64,000 nt of DNA, taken from NCBI RefSeq assembly GCF_023822045.1, contig NZ_CP084712.1, positions 4,151,001-4,215,000 on the forward strand, in the 5' to 3' direction. Both the position numbers and the translations under genes were made by a program. The DNA comes from Sphingopyxis sp. USTB-05. GTDB lineage: Bacteria > Pseudomonadota > Alphaproteobacteria > Sphingomonadales > Sphingomonadaceae. Position 1 is the stretch's first letter. Every line of letters starts with the position of its first letter. Below are positions 43,349 to 52,959 of the stretch, piece after piece. Below the pieces are notes generated by a model, which ran no database searches, was not told the origin of the DNA, and was given only the letters and a program-made list of their open reading frames with translations.

Positions 43349-45709
43349 TCAGAATTTGACCGTGCCGCTCACGAAGACCTGCCGCGGGTTGCCGTAAAAG
43401 GCGGTGACCACGCCCTCCTGCCCCAGGCTGGGTGACACATTGCCGGCGGGCGTCAATATGGGGACGCCCGTCGTCGGATTGACCGCGATGAACTGATAGC
43501 CCGATGTCTTGTACTGCTTATCCAATATATTCTTGGCGTGGAGGCCGATCGAAAAGCTGTCGTCGCTGGAGGACCAGACCAGATTCGCGTCCCACAGCGC
43601 ATAGCCCTTTTGATCGAGGTAGGGGCTGGGGGTTTCGAACTGGGTGGTCTTGCTGCGATAGGACAGGGTGGTTGATGCGTTGATCGAGCCCGAGAAGCCC
43701 GGCAACTGCCCCGAAAGCGTGCCCGATGCCGTCCATTTGGGCGTATTCTGGATGCGACGGAAATCGGCGACATCGACGCCCAGATTGTTGATGAACGTCA
43801 GATATTTTCCATCGATATAGCCAAGCGTGCCCGCCAGGTTGATCGCCGATCCGTCGCCGGCGAAATCGCGTGCCAGCGTGGCGGAGCTTTCGACTTCGAC
43901 CCCCTGCAAACGGGCTTTCGAGGCGTTGGTGGTGATACCGGCAAAGGTTTCGAACACACCGTCGCCATTATTATCGACACCGACCGAACCCGGGATCTGC
44001 ACATCCTTGTAATCGGCGCGGAAGCCGGTGACGGCAAGGCGCAGGCGGCCGTCAGCCAGCGATCCCTTATACCCGATTTCATAGCTGTCGACCGTTTCGG
44101 GGTCGAAGGTCAGAAAATTGAATATCTCGTCATAGCTGCGCACGCCGTCGCGATTGCTGTCCGGTGCGCCGGTGGAGTTGCCGCGCGGGTCGAAACCGCC
44201 GCCCTTGAAGCCGCTCGAATAGGATGCATAGATCAGATGATCGTCGGTCGGCTTGAACGCGATCGAGGCGCGCGGGGTGAATTTGGTGAACTTGCGCGAC
44301 CCCGTGAAATTGGAATCGGTGACCAGCGCAATCGGCGCGTTGCCGCCAAGCTGGGGGTCCGGCCCCAGGATCCGGCGCTGCTTCAGGATGCGGGCGTCGC
44401 GAACGTCCGACGTGTAGCGTCCGCCGAGCGAGATCGACAACTGATCGGTGACGTCATAGGTGAAATCGCCGAACGCCGACCATGTGTCGGTCTTTACAGT
44501 ACCCCCGGTGTAAGACGAGAATTGCGGGAAACCGAGCAGGTTGCCGGTGGTGTAAAGCAGCACGTCGAAATTGGTGATCGCCGACGCATTGAGATAATAG
44601 AAGCCGACCAGACCGTTCAGCCTGTCGCTTTGATAGAGGATCTGGAATTCCTGGCTAAGCTGCTCATTTTTATAGATGCCGGGCACGTCGACATCGACAG
44701 CGGGAAGCGCGTCGAAATCGATCGGGCCAAAGCTGGTGTCCTTGCGCCAGGCGCTGATGCTGCGCAGCGTAACCGTGTCCGACAGTTCGGCGGAGACATT
44801 CATGGCGAGGCCGTAAGCCTCGATATCCTGTTTGGGCGTGACGAGACCGCCGCGGGTATCATAGACATCGTCGAGCACGGGCGTGCCGGTCTGCAGGCTG
44901 CGGATCAGGCGATGGCCGCCGCGCGGTTGCGATTTGTCCTTGGTGTAATCGCCCGAAATCCGGATCAGTACCGGTTCGCCATAGCCGCCGAACTCGACGG
45001 TTCCCCGCCCGGCCCAGATATCCTTGTTATAATTGTCGAGCCCGGTCGTCAGATTCTTGCCGAACCCGCCGCGCGACAGCCGTGCAAGCGATCCGCCGAC
45101 ACGGAGCAGGTCCCCGATGGGCGCGCTGGCCGTGATTACACCCTCTGCCTGATCATAGGTGCCATAGGTCGCGCGCAGCTTCAGCGAAAAATCCTGCGGC
45201 AGCGTCTTGGTGACATATTTCACCGCGCCGCCGATGGTGTTGCGGCCGTAAAGCGTTCCTTGCGGACCACGCAGAATCTCGATCCGCTCCACATCATAAA
45301 TGTCGAGAACCGCGGCCTGCGGGCGGTTCAGATACACATCGTCAAGATAGATGCCGACGCCGGCCTCGAACCCGCCGACCGGATCCTGCTGACCGACGCC
45401 GCGGATGAACGCGGTCAGGGTCGAATTGGTCGCGCGCGAATTTTCCAGCGTGACGTTGGGCGTCGTGTCGGAAATGGCGGTGATGTCGGATGCACCCGAT
45501 TGCTCCAGCGCCGCGCCCGAATAAGCGGTGACTGCGATCGGCACATCGAGCAGCGATTCTTCGCGGCGGCGGGCGGTGACGACAATATCGCCGTCGCTGG
45601 CGTCGGTCGCGCCTGCTTCCTGCGCGAAAGCGGCGGGGGCGAAGGCGATCATCGAAAGCGCGCTGGTGGCAAGAATGGCACGACGCAGCGGGCGGGCGAA
45701 AGGACGCAT
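43349..45709 (-). CDS. TonB-dependent outer-membrane receptor
   Basis: A 786-residue exported receptor: signal peptide (about 1-29, ending AFA-QEA), a TonB-box-like DIVVTARRREES (41-52), a plug with FIRGVGQQDP and RIEILRGPQGTLYGRNTIGGAVKYVT, then the 22-strand barrel ending in an aromatic residue (VSGTVKF). It imports a scarce ligand (siderophore, sugar, lipid or aromatic) across the outer membrane; the plug does not reveal which. Divergent TetR gene and palindromes upstream suggest induction by the ligand. Confidence 0.93.
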   Translation of the reverse strand: MRPFARPLRRAILATSALSMIAFAPAAFAQEAGATDASDGDIVVTARRREESLLDVPIAVTAYSGAALEQSGASDITAISDTTPNVTLENSRATNSTLTAFIRGVGQQDPVGGFEAGVGIYLDDVYLNRPQAAVLDIYDVERIEILRGPQGTLYGRNTIGGAVKYVTKTLPQDFSLKLRATYGTYDQAEGVITASAPIGDLLRVGGSLARLSRGGFGKNLTTGLDNYNKDIWAGRGTVEFGGYGEPVLIRISGDYTKDKSQPRGGHRLIRSLQTGTPVLDDVYDTRGGLVTPKQDIEAYGLAMNVSAELSDTVTLRSISAWRKDTSFGPIDFDALPAVDVDVPGIYKNEQLSQEFQILYQSDRLNGLVGFYYLNASAITNFDVLLYTTGNLLGFPQFSSYTGGTVKTDTWSAFGDFTYDVTDQLSISLGGRYTSDVRDARILKQRRILGPDPQLGGNAPIALVTDSNFTGSRKFTKFTPRASIAFKPTDDHLIYASYSSGFKGGGFDPRGNSTGAPDSNRDGVRSYDEIFNFLTFDPETVDSYEIGYKGSLADGRLRLAVTGFRADYKDVQIPGSVGVDNNGDGVFETFAGITTNASKARLQGVEVESSATLARDFAGDGSAINLAGTLGYIDGKYLTFINNLGVDVADFRRIQNTPKWTASGTLSGQLPGFSGSINASTTLSYRSKTTQFETPSPYLDQKGYALWDANLVWSSSDDSFSIGLHAKNILDKQYKTSGYQFIAVNPTTGVPILTPAGNVSPSLGQEGVVTAFYGNPRQVFVSGTVKF

Positions 45710-45797
45710 ATGACTCTCCCATGTGGCGGGTGACCCCTCGCCACCCTGTTTGGTTTATCTTGGGCCGGTGCTTGCCAAGCCGCGTCGCATCCAATAA

Positions 45798-45824
45798 TGA
45801 AACATGAACCAAGTTTCAACTTGG
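45798..45824. promoter_or_regulatory. Overlapping palindromes, candidate TetR operator
   Basis: CCAAGTTTCAACTTGG (45809-45824) has perfect 7-base arms around TC. It overlaps TGAAAC-N9-GTTTCA (45798-45818). Both lie in the 182-base gap between the receptor and regulator genes, where a repressor could control both. Confidence 0.6.
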
Positions 45825-45891
45825 AATGTGCAGCCGTCGTTTTTTGCTTGCCAGTGGTGCGGAAAAGCCACGATGCAGCGACGGAGGGGAG

Positions 45892-46527
45892 ATGAGGGCC
45901 GTTATGGATCAAACGGAACAGGGCACGGGTGACGCGCGCGACAAGACGCCGCGTACCGAGCGAGGGCGCCGTACGCTGCGCAAGCTGCTCGACGCCGCGG
46001 CGGTCGAATTCGGCGAGCGCGGATTTCACGAGGCGTCGATCAGCGCGATCACGCGCCGCGCCGGGACCGCGCTCGGCAGTTTCTATACCTATTTCGATTC
46101 GAAGGAGGAGATCTTCCAGGCGCTCGTCCGCTATATGAGCGAGCAGCTGCGCGACCATGTCACGCCGCTGGTGCAGGCCGCGCCCGACGAGATCAGCGCC
46201 GAGCGTATCGGGCTCGAATCCTATCTCGGCTTCGTGCGCGAGCATAAGGAGATCTACCGCATCATCGATGAAGCCGAATTCGTCGATTATGCGAGCTATC
46301 GCAGCCATTATGAAACGACGGTCGCGCGCGTGCGCCAGCGCCTGGAAAAGGGCGCCGAGCGTGGCGAGATCCGGGACGACGTCAGCGAGATCCACGCCTG
46401 GGCGATCGGCGGGATGAACGTCTTCCTCGGGATGCGCTATGGCTTGTGGGATACGGAGAGCGACATTTCAGAGATCGCACGGATCGCGAATGATTTGCTC
46501 GCGAACGGCTTGAAGAAGCGCGATTAG
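45892..46527 (+). CDS. TetR/AcrR-family transcriptional regulator
   Basis: A 211-residue regulator. The HTH lies at about 27-70: RRTLRKLLDAAAVEFGERGFHEASISAITRRAGTALGSFYTYF, with YTYFDSKEEIF as the usual TetR motif. The C-terminal ligand domain (about 80-211) is not assigned to a ligand. ATG 45892 with GGAGGGGAG just before it; ATG 45904 is nearly as likely. It is divergent from the TonB receptor, its likely target. Confidence 0.88.
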   Translation: MRAVMDQTEQGTGDARDKTPRTERGRRTLRKLLDAAAVEFGERGFHEASISAITRRAGTALGSFYTYFDSKEEIFQALVRYMSEQLRDHVTPLVQAAPDEISAERIGLESYLGFVREHKEIYRIIDEAEFVDYASYRSHYETTVARVRQRLEKGAERGEIRDDVSEIHAWAIGGMNVFLGMRYGLWDTESDISEIARIANDLLANGLKKRD

Positions 46528-47108
46528 CGCGAAATCAGGAAGATCGCATGTTCCGCGCGCCAGCTTGCCGCCGCGTCGCTGGCCGGCTTGTCGCCTGAAA
46601 GGTGCCAGACCCTTTCTACCTTGATACCCTTCGCGTGGACGAGATCGCGAAAGTCGCTGACCGTGACATGATGGATATTCGGCGTTTCGTACCAGGCGAC
46701 AGGCAGGAGGCGGGTTACCGGCATCCGGCCGTTCCACAGCAAGGCCAACCGCACGCGCCAGTGCGCGAAATTGGGGAAGCTGACGAAGGCACGCGGCGCG
46801 ATGCGCAGCAATTCGTCGACAATGCGGTCGGGGCGCTCGGTCGTTTGCAGCGTCTGCGACAGGATCGCATAGTCGAATGCGTCATCGGGATAGTCGGCGA
46901 GGTCGCGGTTGGCATCGCCCTGCACGACCGACTGGCCGCGCGCGATTGCGGCAGTGACATTGTCAGGGTCGATCTCCAGCCCCCGCGCATCGACTCCCTT
47001 GTCCCGCAGCGCCGCCATCAGCTCGCCATCGCCGCAGCCGACGTCGAGCACGCGCGACGCCTGGGGAACGGCATCGGCGATGATTGCCAGGTCGGGGCGC
47101 AGCTTCAT
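46524..47108 (-). CDS. metW: Methionine biosynthesis protein MetW
   Basis: A 194-residue methyltransferase-fold protein with VLDVGCGDGELMAAL (20-34), DYAILSQTLQTTERP and PNIHHVTVSDFRDL. MetW with MetX makes acylhomoserine in many proteobacteria; whether it methylates or only activates MetX is debated. It is the last gene of the leftward metX-GNAT-metW operon. Its 3' end overlaps that of the convergent tetR gene by four bases. Confidence 0.93.
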   Translation of the reverse strand: MKLRPDLAIIADAVPQASRVLDVGCGDGELMAALRDKGVDARGLEIDPDNVTAAIARGQSVVQGDANRDLADYPDDAFDYAILSQTLQTTERPDRIVDELLRIAPRAFVSFPNFAHWRVRLALLWNGRMPVTRLLPVAWYETPNIHHVTVSDFRDLVHAKGIKVERVWHLSGDKPASDAAASWRAEHAIFLISR

Positions 47109-47110
47109 CG

Positions 47111-47542
47111 TCAGGCCGGCCTGTAGATGTTGGGGAAATGCCGCTGCATGAACGGTGCCCTATCCTCGATCGCGGTCCAGCCGAGCGCGGCATAAAGGCC
47201 GTGGGCGTCGCTGGTCGCGAGCATCCATCGTCGCAGTCCCTGCAGGTCGGGATGATCGTGCAGCGCGGTTACCATGCGAGCGGCGAGGCCGTTCCCGCGA
47301 TGCGCGTCGAGCACATAGACGTCGGCCAGATAGGCGAAGGTCGCACGATCGGTGACGACGCGGGCAAACCCGACCTGATCGCCGCCCGGTGCGAAGACGC
47401 CGACACATAACGATCCCTCTATCGCGCGCTCGACGGTCGCGGGGGCAATATTTTCCGCCCAATAGCTCTTGGTCAAAAAGGCGTGGATTGCGCCGAGCTG
47501 CATGTCGGATCGGTCGAAGGACAGGCGATAGGTTTCACTCAT
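47111..47542 (-). CDS. GNAT-family N-acetyltransferase
   Basis: A 143-residue acetyltransferase with motif A ([17 protein letters not shown]), where RGNGLA is the acetyl-CoA pyrophosphate loop, and HGLYAALGW near the end. Its ATG overlaps the metX stop (ATGA) and it ends two bases before metW, so it is inserted within a pair that is often adjacent. Substrate unknown; a small amine or amino acid is plausible. Confidence 0.85.
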   Translation of the reverse strand: MSETYRLSFDRSDMQLGAIHAFLTKSYWAENIAPATVERAIEGSLCVGVFAPGGDQVGFARVVTDRATFAYLADVYVLDAHRGNGLAARMVTALHDHPDLQGLRRWMLATSDAHGLYAALGWTAIEDRAPFMQRHFPNIYRPA

Positions 47543-48663
47543 GGCGGACCTGCCCGAAGCGACCCTGCGACAAGGCGATCGAGCGCGGGCACGTCGAGGA
47601 GGAAACTGTCGTGGCCGAAGGGGGCCGACAGTTCGACGAAGCTTGCCGCAGCGCCGACGCTTTGCAGTGCCTGCACGATGCGGCGCGATTCGGAGGTCGG
47701 ATAGAGCCAGTCGGTATCGAAGCTGACGAGCGTGAAGCGCACGTCCTTCGCCGCGGCGAAGGCGCCCGCGAGGCGGCCGTCATGCGTGTCGGCGAGGTCG
47801 AAATAATCCATCGCGCGCGTGATGTAGAGATAGGCGTTGGCGTCAAAGCGGTCGGTGAAGGCAAGCCCCTGATGCCTGAGATAGGATTCCACCTGGAAAT
47901 CTGCGTCGAAACCAAAGCTCTTGATATCGCGCGCCTGCAGGCGGCGGCCGAATTTCTCGGTCAGCCCTTCCTCGGAGAGATAGGTGATATGGGCCGCCAT
48001 GCGTGCGACCGCGAGGCCTTTGGTGGGCGCACGCGCGCTGCCGTAATATTGGCCGTCCTGCCAGTCGGGGTCGGCCATGATCGCCTGCCGCCCAACCTCG
48101 TGAAAGGCGATATTCTGCGCCGAATGCCGCGCAGCGCTTGCAATGACGAGTGCCGAGGCAAGGCGATCGGGATAGGTCGCGGCCCAGGCAAGCGTCTGCA
48201 TTCCGCCCATCGAGCCGCCGACGACGGCATGAAGTCGCGAAATGCCGAGATGATCGAGCAGCATGGCCTGCGCGCGTACCATGTCGGTGATCGTGATGAC
48301 GGGAAAGGCCATGCCGAGCGGCGCGCCGGTCACGGCGTCGGGCGAAGCGGGGCCGCTCGTCCCCATGCAACTGCCGAGCACATTGGCGCAGATGACATGG
48401 AAATGGTCGGTGTCGATCGGCTTTCCTGGGCCGACCATGCGCGCCCACCAGCCGGGCTTGCCCGTCGCCGGATGGTCGCTCGCAACATATTGGTCGCCGG
48501 TCAGCGCGTGGCAGATCAGCACCGCGTTCGACTTGTCGGCATTCAGCGCGCCATAGCTTTGATACGCGATCGTCACCGAGCCCAGCAATTGTCCGCTGTC
48601 GAGCGGCAGCGGCATGGCGATCGTCACGCTTTGGTGCTGAATCTGGTGGAGCAGGCTCGCCAT
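47539..48663 (-). CDS. metX: Homoserine O-acyltransferase MetX
   Basis: Acylates homoserine in methionine synthesis. The 374 residues have an alpha/beta-hydrolase fold with the nucleophile Ser151 in [17 protein letters not shown] with the Asp and FGHDSFLLD with the His. MetX proteins use acetyl- or succinyl-CoA and the two cannot be told from these motifs. The ATG at 48663 matches the start of homology. A TTGACA (48702-48697) is 35 bases before the start but its -10 is weak. No SAM riboswitch was recognised. Confidence 0.93.
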   Translation of the reverse strand: MASLLHQIQHQSVTIAMPLPLDSGQLLGSVTIAYQSYGALNADKSNAVLICHALTGDQYVASDHPATGKPGWWARMVGPGKPIDTDHFHVICANVLGSCMGTSGPASPDAVTGAPLGMAFPVITITDMVRAQAMLLDHLGISRLHAVVGGSMGGMQTLAWAATYPDRLASALVIASAARHSAQNIAFHEVGRQAIMADPDWQDGQYYGSARAPTKGLAVARMAAHITYLSEEGLTEKFGRRLQARDIKSFGFDADFQVESYLRHQGLAFTDRFDANAYLYITRAMDYFDLADTHDGRLAGAFAAAKDVRFTLVSFDTDWLYPTSESRRIVQALQSVGAAASFVELSAPFGHDSFLLDVPALDRLVAGSLRAGPP

Positions 48664-48742
48664 GGTTCGCGCCGGGCTAAGCGGGCGGACGGGACGTGTC
48701 AACGTGCTGGACTCGCGCGGTACAGCCGCTAAACGGCGCGGC

Positions 48743-49858
48743 ATGACCGACACCAGCGCCACCCTCGCTCCGAAGCCGTGGATCAGCGGCATCGCTCCCT
48801 ATGTTCCCGGCAAGTCGGCCGGCGCCGATGGCCGGCCGCTGATCAAATTGAGCGCGAACGAAAATCCGCTCGGAACGGGCGAAAAGGCACGCGCGGCGTT
48901 TGCTGCGGCGCAGGCGGCGCCCGATGCGCTCTCCCGCTACCCCGACCCTGGCTCGGCGATCTTGCGCGAGACGATCGCGGCAAAGTTCGGGCTCGATCCG
49001 GCGCGGATCATCTGCGGCAACGGGTCGGACGAACTGCTCCACCTCGCGGCGGGCACCTATGCGGGCGCGGGCGATGAGATACTCTATGTGCGCTATGGTT
49101 TCGCGGTCTATGAAATCGCGGCGCGCCGCGTCGGCGCGGTGCCGATCGAGGCCGATGACAAGGATTATGCGACCGACGTCGACGCGTTGCTCGCGGCGGT
49201 GACCGAGCGTACGCGCGTCGTCTATCTCGCCAATCCGAACAATCCGACCGGCACGCTCGCGACGCGCGACGAGGTCGCGCGGCTCTATGCCGGGCTCCCC
49301 AAGAACGTCCTGTTCGTGATCGACCAGGCCTATTCGGAATATCTGTCCGACGCCGAGGACGACGGCGGGCTCGAACTCGCGAAGACGCAGCCGAATGTCT
49401 TTATCACGCGCACCTTTTCGAAGATCCACGGGCTTGCCGCCGAACGCATCGGCTGGGGCTATGCCGCGGCCGAGGTGATTTCGGCGCTGCACCGCATCCG
49501 CCTGCCGTTCAACGTCACGCGTGCGGGACAGGCGGCGGCGGTCGCGGCGCTCGGCGACGAGGAATTTGTTGCGCACAGCCGCGAGCATAATGCGACATGG
49601 CGCGACTGGCTGGCCGGAGAGCTCGAAAGTCTTGGCAACCATGGCATTCGCGTCGTTCCGTCGGCGTGCAACTTCCTGCTCGTGCTGTTCGAGGGCGATG
49701 TCAGCGCCGAGACCGTCTATAATCGGCTGATGGACGCGGGTTACATCGTCCGCTGGCTGCCCGGACAGGGGCTGCCGAACGCGCTGCGCATGACGATCGG
49801 TACCGAAGAGGAGACACGCGGGCTTGCGGCGGCGATCCGCGCGGCGCTGAACGGCTGA
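48743..49858 (+). CDS. hisC: Histidinol-phosphate / aromatic aminotransferase
   Basis: A 371-residue class I PLP enzyme: SANENPLG (38-45), NPNNPTG (164-170) and Lys227 in [16 protein letters not shown] for the Schiff base. It overlaps by one base (TGATG) with the tyrosine-pathway dehydrogenase rather than lying in a histidine operon, so it may serve histidine and aromatic amino acids as broad HisC enzymes do. It is divergent from metX with 79 bases between them. Confidence 0.9.
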   Translation: MTDTSATLAPKPWISGIAPYVPGKSAGADGRPLIKLSANENPLGTGEKARAAFAAAQAAPDALSRYPDPGSAILRETIAAKFGLDPARIICGNGSDELLHLAAGTYAGAGDEILYVRYGFAVYEIAARRVGAVPIEADDKDYATDVDALLAAVTERTRVVYLANPNNPTGTLATRDEVARLYAGLPKNVLFVIDQAYSEYLSDAEDDGGLELAKTQPNVFITRTFSKIHGLAAERIGWGYAAAEVISALHRIRLPFNVTRAGQAAAVAALGDEEFVAHSREHNATWRDWLAGELESLGNHGIRVVPSACNFLLVLFEGDVSAETVYNRLMDAGYIVRWLPGQGLPNALRMTIGTEEETRGLAAAIRAALNG

Positions 49859-50772
49859 TGCCAAAAGCGTCGAGCGTTGATCGCGTCGCGATTGTCGGAT
49901 TGGGCCTGATCGGCTCGTCGATCGCGCGCGCGATCGGCGAGCGGTTGCCGCAGGTCGTGGTGACCGGCCACGATGCCAGCGGCGACGTGCGCAAGATTGC
50001 TCGCGAACTCGGGATTTGCGACGAGATCGCCGACGACGCCGTTGCGGCGGTGGCCGATGCCGACCTTGTGATCCTGGCGGTGCCGGTGGGGCGTATGGCC
50101 GATGCGGCCGTGGCGATTGCGCCTGGGCTCAAATCCGATGCGATCATTTCGGACGTCGGCTCGTCGAAAGCGGGGGTCGCCGACGCGCTGGCAAAGACGC
50201 TGCCCAACCATGCCGTCATTCCGGCGCATCCGGTCGCGGGGACCGAGAATAGCGGTCCCGCGGCAGGTTTTGCGACTTTATTCGAAGGCCGCTGGTGCAT
50301 CGTGACGCCCGGCGCTAATGCACCCGACGCGGCCGTGACGGCGGTGACGTCTTTCTGGCAAGCGCTCGGCGCAAAGGTCGAGATGATGGATGCAGCGCAC
50401 CACGACATGGTGCTCGCGGTCACGAGCCATTTGCCGCACCTTATCGCTTACACGATCGTCGGCACCGCGAGCGAGCTGGAGGAGGTCACCGAAAGCGAGG
50501 TGATCAAATATTCGGCCGGCGGTTTCCGCGATTTCACGCGCATCGCGGCGAGCGATCCGGTGATGTGGCGCGATGTGTTTCTCGCGAACAAGGACGCCGT
50601 GCTCGCGACGCTGCAACGCTTCAACGAGGATCTGACCGTGCTGCAGCAGGCGATCCGCCGCGGCGATGCCGACAAGCTGGAGGACTGGTTCACGCGCACG
50701 CGCGCGATCCGTCGTTCGATCATCGAACAGGGGCAGGATGATGCGGCGCCCGATTTCGGGCGCAAGCATTAA
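49858..50772 (+). CDS. Prephenate/arogenate (cyclohexadienyl) dehydrogenase
   Basis: NAD(P)-dependent enzyme of tyrosine synthesis. The 304 residues begin with VAIVGLGLIGSSIARA (10-25), followed by ILAVPVG, SDVGSSK, HPVAGTENSG, the catalytic-type HHDMVLAVTSHLPH and a helical C-terminus. It begins within the hisC stop. Whether prephenate or arogenate is used is not visible. The gene is often called tyrA or tyrC in this group. Confidence 0.93.
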   Translation: MPKASSVDRVAIVGLGLIGSSIARAIGERLPQVVVTGHDASGDVRKIARELGICDEIADDAVAAVADADLVILAVPVGRMADAAVAIAPGLKSDAIISDVGSSKAGVADALAKTLPNHAVIPAHPVAGTENSGPAAGFATLFEGRWCIVTPGANAPDAAVTAVTSFWQALGAKVEMMDAAHHDMVLAVTSHLPHLIAYTIVGTASELEEVTESEVIKYSAGGFRDFTRIAASDPVMWRDVFLANKDAVLATLQRFNEDLTVLQQAIRRGDADKLEDWFTRTRAIRRSIIEQGQDDAAPDFGRKH

Positions 50773-51500
50773 GCCGAGGCTTTGTTCGCCAGCAGCGCTT
50801 CGGGCGGGTTCAGCGCATTGATCGCGCGCCAGACGCGTTCTTCGGCTTCCTCGCGTGGCAGGCCCGCGGGGATCGTCTCGCCGACCTTATAGGTGATCGT
50901 GCCCGACCATTTGACCCAGCGGCGCGGCGGATAAGCGATGCCGCTGTTCACCGCGACCGGGATCACGGGCACGCCGAGCAGGCGGTAGATGCCGGCAAAA
51001 CCCGAACGCAGCGGCGGCGCCTCGCCATGGGGAATTCGCGTTCCTTCGGCGAACAGCACCAGCGGGCGGTCCTTGGCGAGTGCGGCCTTGGCCGCGTTCA
51101 GCATCGCGCGCATCGCCTTGCCGCCGCCGTCGCGATCGACGGGGATCAGACCATAGAAACGCGCCGCCTGTCCCCAGACGGGAATCGAGAAGAGCTGCTC
51201 CTTTGCAAAGACGGCCGGATGCTTGAACAGGCCCGGCTGTTCGATCGTCTCGAACGCGCCCTCATGCTTGAAGACATAGAGCACCGGAATATCGGGCATC
51301 TCGCCCTCGACGACGATCTTTTGCGCTAGCACGAAGCGGCAGATCAGTCGGTGGAACTGCGCCCAGATACGGACGAACCAGATCGTCGCGCGGTGCGAGA
51401 TCGGCAGGGCGATCACCGCGCCGATCGAGCTGAAGCTGCTCATCAACACGAACAGCAGCCAGAACAGGATCGAGCGGAAAAGGGCGACAGTGTAGCGCAT
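50769..51500 (-). CDS. Lysophospholipid acyltransferase (PlsC-like)
   Basis: A 243-residue membrane enzyme that acylates lysophosphatidate or a related lipid. It has an N-terminal membrane segment, motif I as KHEGAFET (His79, Glu84; HX4E in place of HX4D), VDRDGGGKAM and motif III FAEGTR (150-155), and a motif IV-like VPVIPVAVNSG. It converges with the dehydrogenase, with stops overlapping. The YdcF gene lies 11 bases upstream on the same strand. Confidence 0.88.
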   Translation of the reverse strand: MRYTVALFRSILFWLLFVLMSSFSSIGAVIALPISHRATIWFVRIWAQFHRLICRFVLAQKIVVEGEMPDIPVLYVFKHEGAFETIEQPGLFKHPAVFAKEQLFSIPVWGQAARFYGLIPVDRDGGGKAMRAMLNAAKAALAKDRPLVLFAEGTRIPHGEAPPLRSGFAGIYRLLGVPVIPVAVNSGIAYPPRRWVKWSGTITYKVGETIPAGLPREEAEERVWRAINALNPPEALLANKASA

Positions 51501-51511
51501 CGGCGCTCGCT

Positions 51512-52042
51512 TTAGAGCCCGAGGAGGCCGCCCGCCAGCCCCGCGAGATATTTATGATATTCGCGGAACAGGGTGGCGAAATTGGGCTGGCTGCGCACGG
51601 CATCGGGCAGGATCGTCACCGTGTCGCCGACCGCGCGGCCGATTTCATATTCGGCGCGGCGCATGTGCCAGTCGGTGGTGATCAGCCGGATGCTCTTATA
51701 CTTGCGCCGCTGCGCCCAGGTCGCGACCTCGGTCGCGTTCGAGCGGGTATCCTCGGCCTCGAACCCCAGCGCGATGCAGCAATCGAACAGCGATACCGGG
51801 CGCTTATATTCGGCCGCAAGCTCGCGGGGCTTTACCTCGCGAGCGACGCCGCTGATGAGCAGGCGTTTGGCATCGCCCGCTTCGAGCCGTTCGAGCGCGC
51901 GATCGATGCGTCCCGGGCCACCGGTGAGCACGACGATAGCATCGGTTTTTTGTGCGCCGGCGGGCAGGGGCAGCAGCAGCGCGAACCATGCGAAGCCGAG
52001 CACCCAGGCCAGGAACAACAGGGAAATCAGGCGCTTGATCAT
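51512..52042 (-). CDS. YdcF/ElyC-family (DUF218) membrane protein
   Basis: A 176-residue protein with one N-terminal membrane segment (about 5-27) and a DUF218 domain: DAIVVLTGGPGRIDRAL, LLISGVAREVKP, DTRSNATEVATW and LITTDWHMRRAEYEI. ElyC-type proteins affect undecaprenyl-phosphate metabolism and envelope synthesis. Its ATG overlaps the ftsX stop (ATGA), so ftsE-ftsX-ydcF-plsC read as one leftward unit. Confidence 0.88.
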   Translation of the reverse strand: MIKRLISLLFLAWVLGFAWFALLLPLPAGAQKTDAIVVLTGGPGRIDRALERLEAGDAKRLLISGVAREVKPRELAAEYKRPVSLFDCCIALGFEAEDTRSNATEVATWAQRRKYKSIRLITTDWHMRRAEYEIGRAVGDTVTILPDAVRSQPNFATLFREYHKYLAGLAGGLLGL

Positions 52043-52956
52043 AGAATCTTCTTAAGCGCGGCGAGCAAGGTCTGCCGCGCCGTGAGAGCGGCTAGCGCGA
52101 TAGCCAATAGCGGCAGTGCCAGCAAGAGCGCCCAGCCGGCGGGGCCGAACGACGCGGTCGCGGCAAGGCCCGACGTGACCCCCGACCATTGCCAGCCGAT
52201 CAACAGCAGGATCGCGGCGGCAACCGCGCTGCCGAGCGCGATACCATAGGCGGTGTCGATCGCGATGCGGCGCTGGAACAGCCGCGTGATCTGGCGGTCG
52301 GTGGCACCGATCATGTGGAGCATTTCGATCGTCGGGAAATGGGTGGCGAGCGCCGCGCGTGCGGTCATGATCACCACCGCGGCACTGGCGAGCGTCATCA
52401 GCACCACCATGCCGCCGGCGATCCATGCGAGCGAACGGATCAGCCGGGCGACCGGACCGAGCCATTCGGCGTGCGGGATGATCCGCGCGCCGGGTGCTTC
52501 GCGCGCGACCAGCGCCTGCAACTGGCGCATATGGCCGCTGCGGCCCTCGCCGGCGAAGTCGATGTCGACGAGCGCGGGCAGGGGCAATGATTTCAGTACC
52601 GGATCGTCGCCCCCCTCGCCGCCCGCTTCGCTGCCGAACCATTGGCCCAGCGTCGCCTGCAACTCTTCCTGCTCGACCGCGCGCGCCGAAAGGACGAAGG
52701 GCTGGGCGGCGGCGGCGCGGCGGAGTGCGGCGGCCTGTTCGGCGCGCGTCACCGGGTTGGCCGTAACGATCTGGACCGTCACGCGTCCCGCAATCGCGGC
52801 GCCGATGGCGTTCGCCGACCGCGCGAGTCCGACCCCGGCGGCGGCGGCAAGCAGGGTCAGCATCATCAGTATCGCGATCACCCACGGCGTCGGCCCCGAC
52901 AGGCGGCGGTCGGGGAGCAGGCGGCGATGTTGGACGGGCACGCGCGGGATGATCAT
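52039..52956 (-). CDS. ftsX: Cell division protein FtsX
   Basis: A 305-residue membrane partner of FtsE: cytosolic N-terminus, segment 1 (about 25-45), an extracytoplasmic domain (about 46-165), then three segments with HMIGATDRQITRLFQRRIAIDTAYGIALG, the loop that contacts FtsE. FtsEX signals to peptidoglycan hydrolases at the septum. It starts three bases after ftsE. Confidence 0.9.
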   Translation of the reverse strand: MIIPRVPVQHRRLLPDRRLSGPTPWVIAILMMLTLLAAAAGVGLARSANAIGAAIAGRVTVQIVTANPVTRAEQAAALRRAAAAQPFVLSARAVEQEELQATLGQWFGSEAGGEGGDDPVLKSLPLPALVDIDFAGEGRSGHMRQLQALVAREAPGARIIPHAEWLGPVARLIRSLAWIAGGMVVLMTLASAAVVIMTARAALATHFPTIEMLHMIGATDRQITRLFQRRIAIDTAYGIALGSAVAAAILLLIGWQWSGVTSGLAATASFGPAGWALLLALPLLAIALAALTARQTLLAALKKIL

Positions 52957-52959
52957 CGA

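Noticed and set aside
48664..48742. Possible SAM riboswitch ahead of metX
   Set aside because: The 79-base gap is too short and GC-rich, and I see neither SAM-I nor SAM-II conserved elements.
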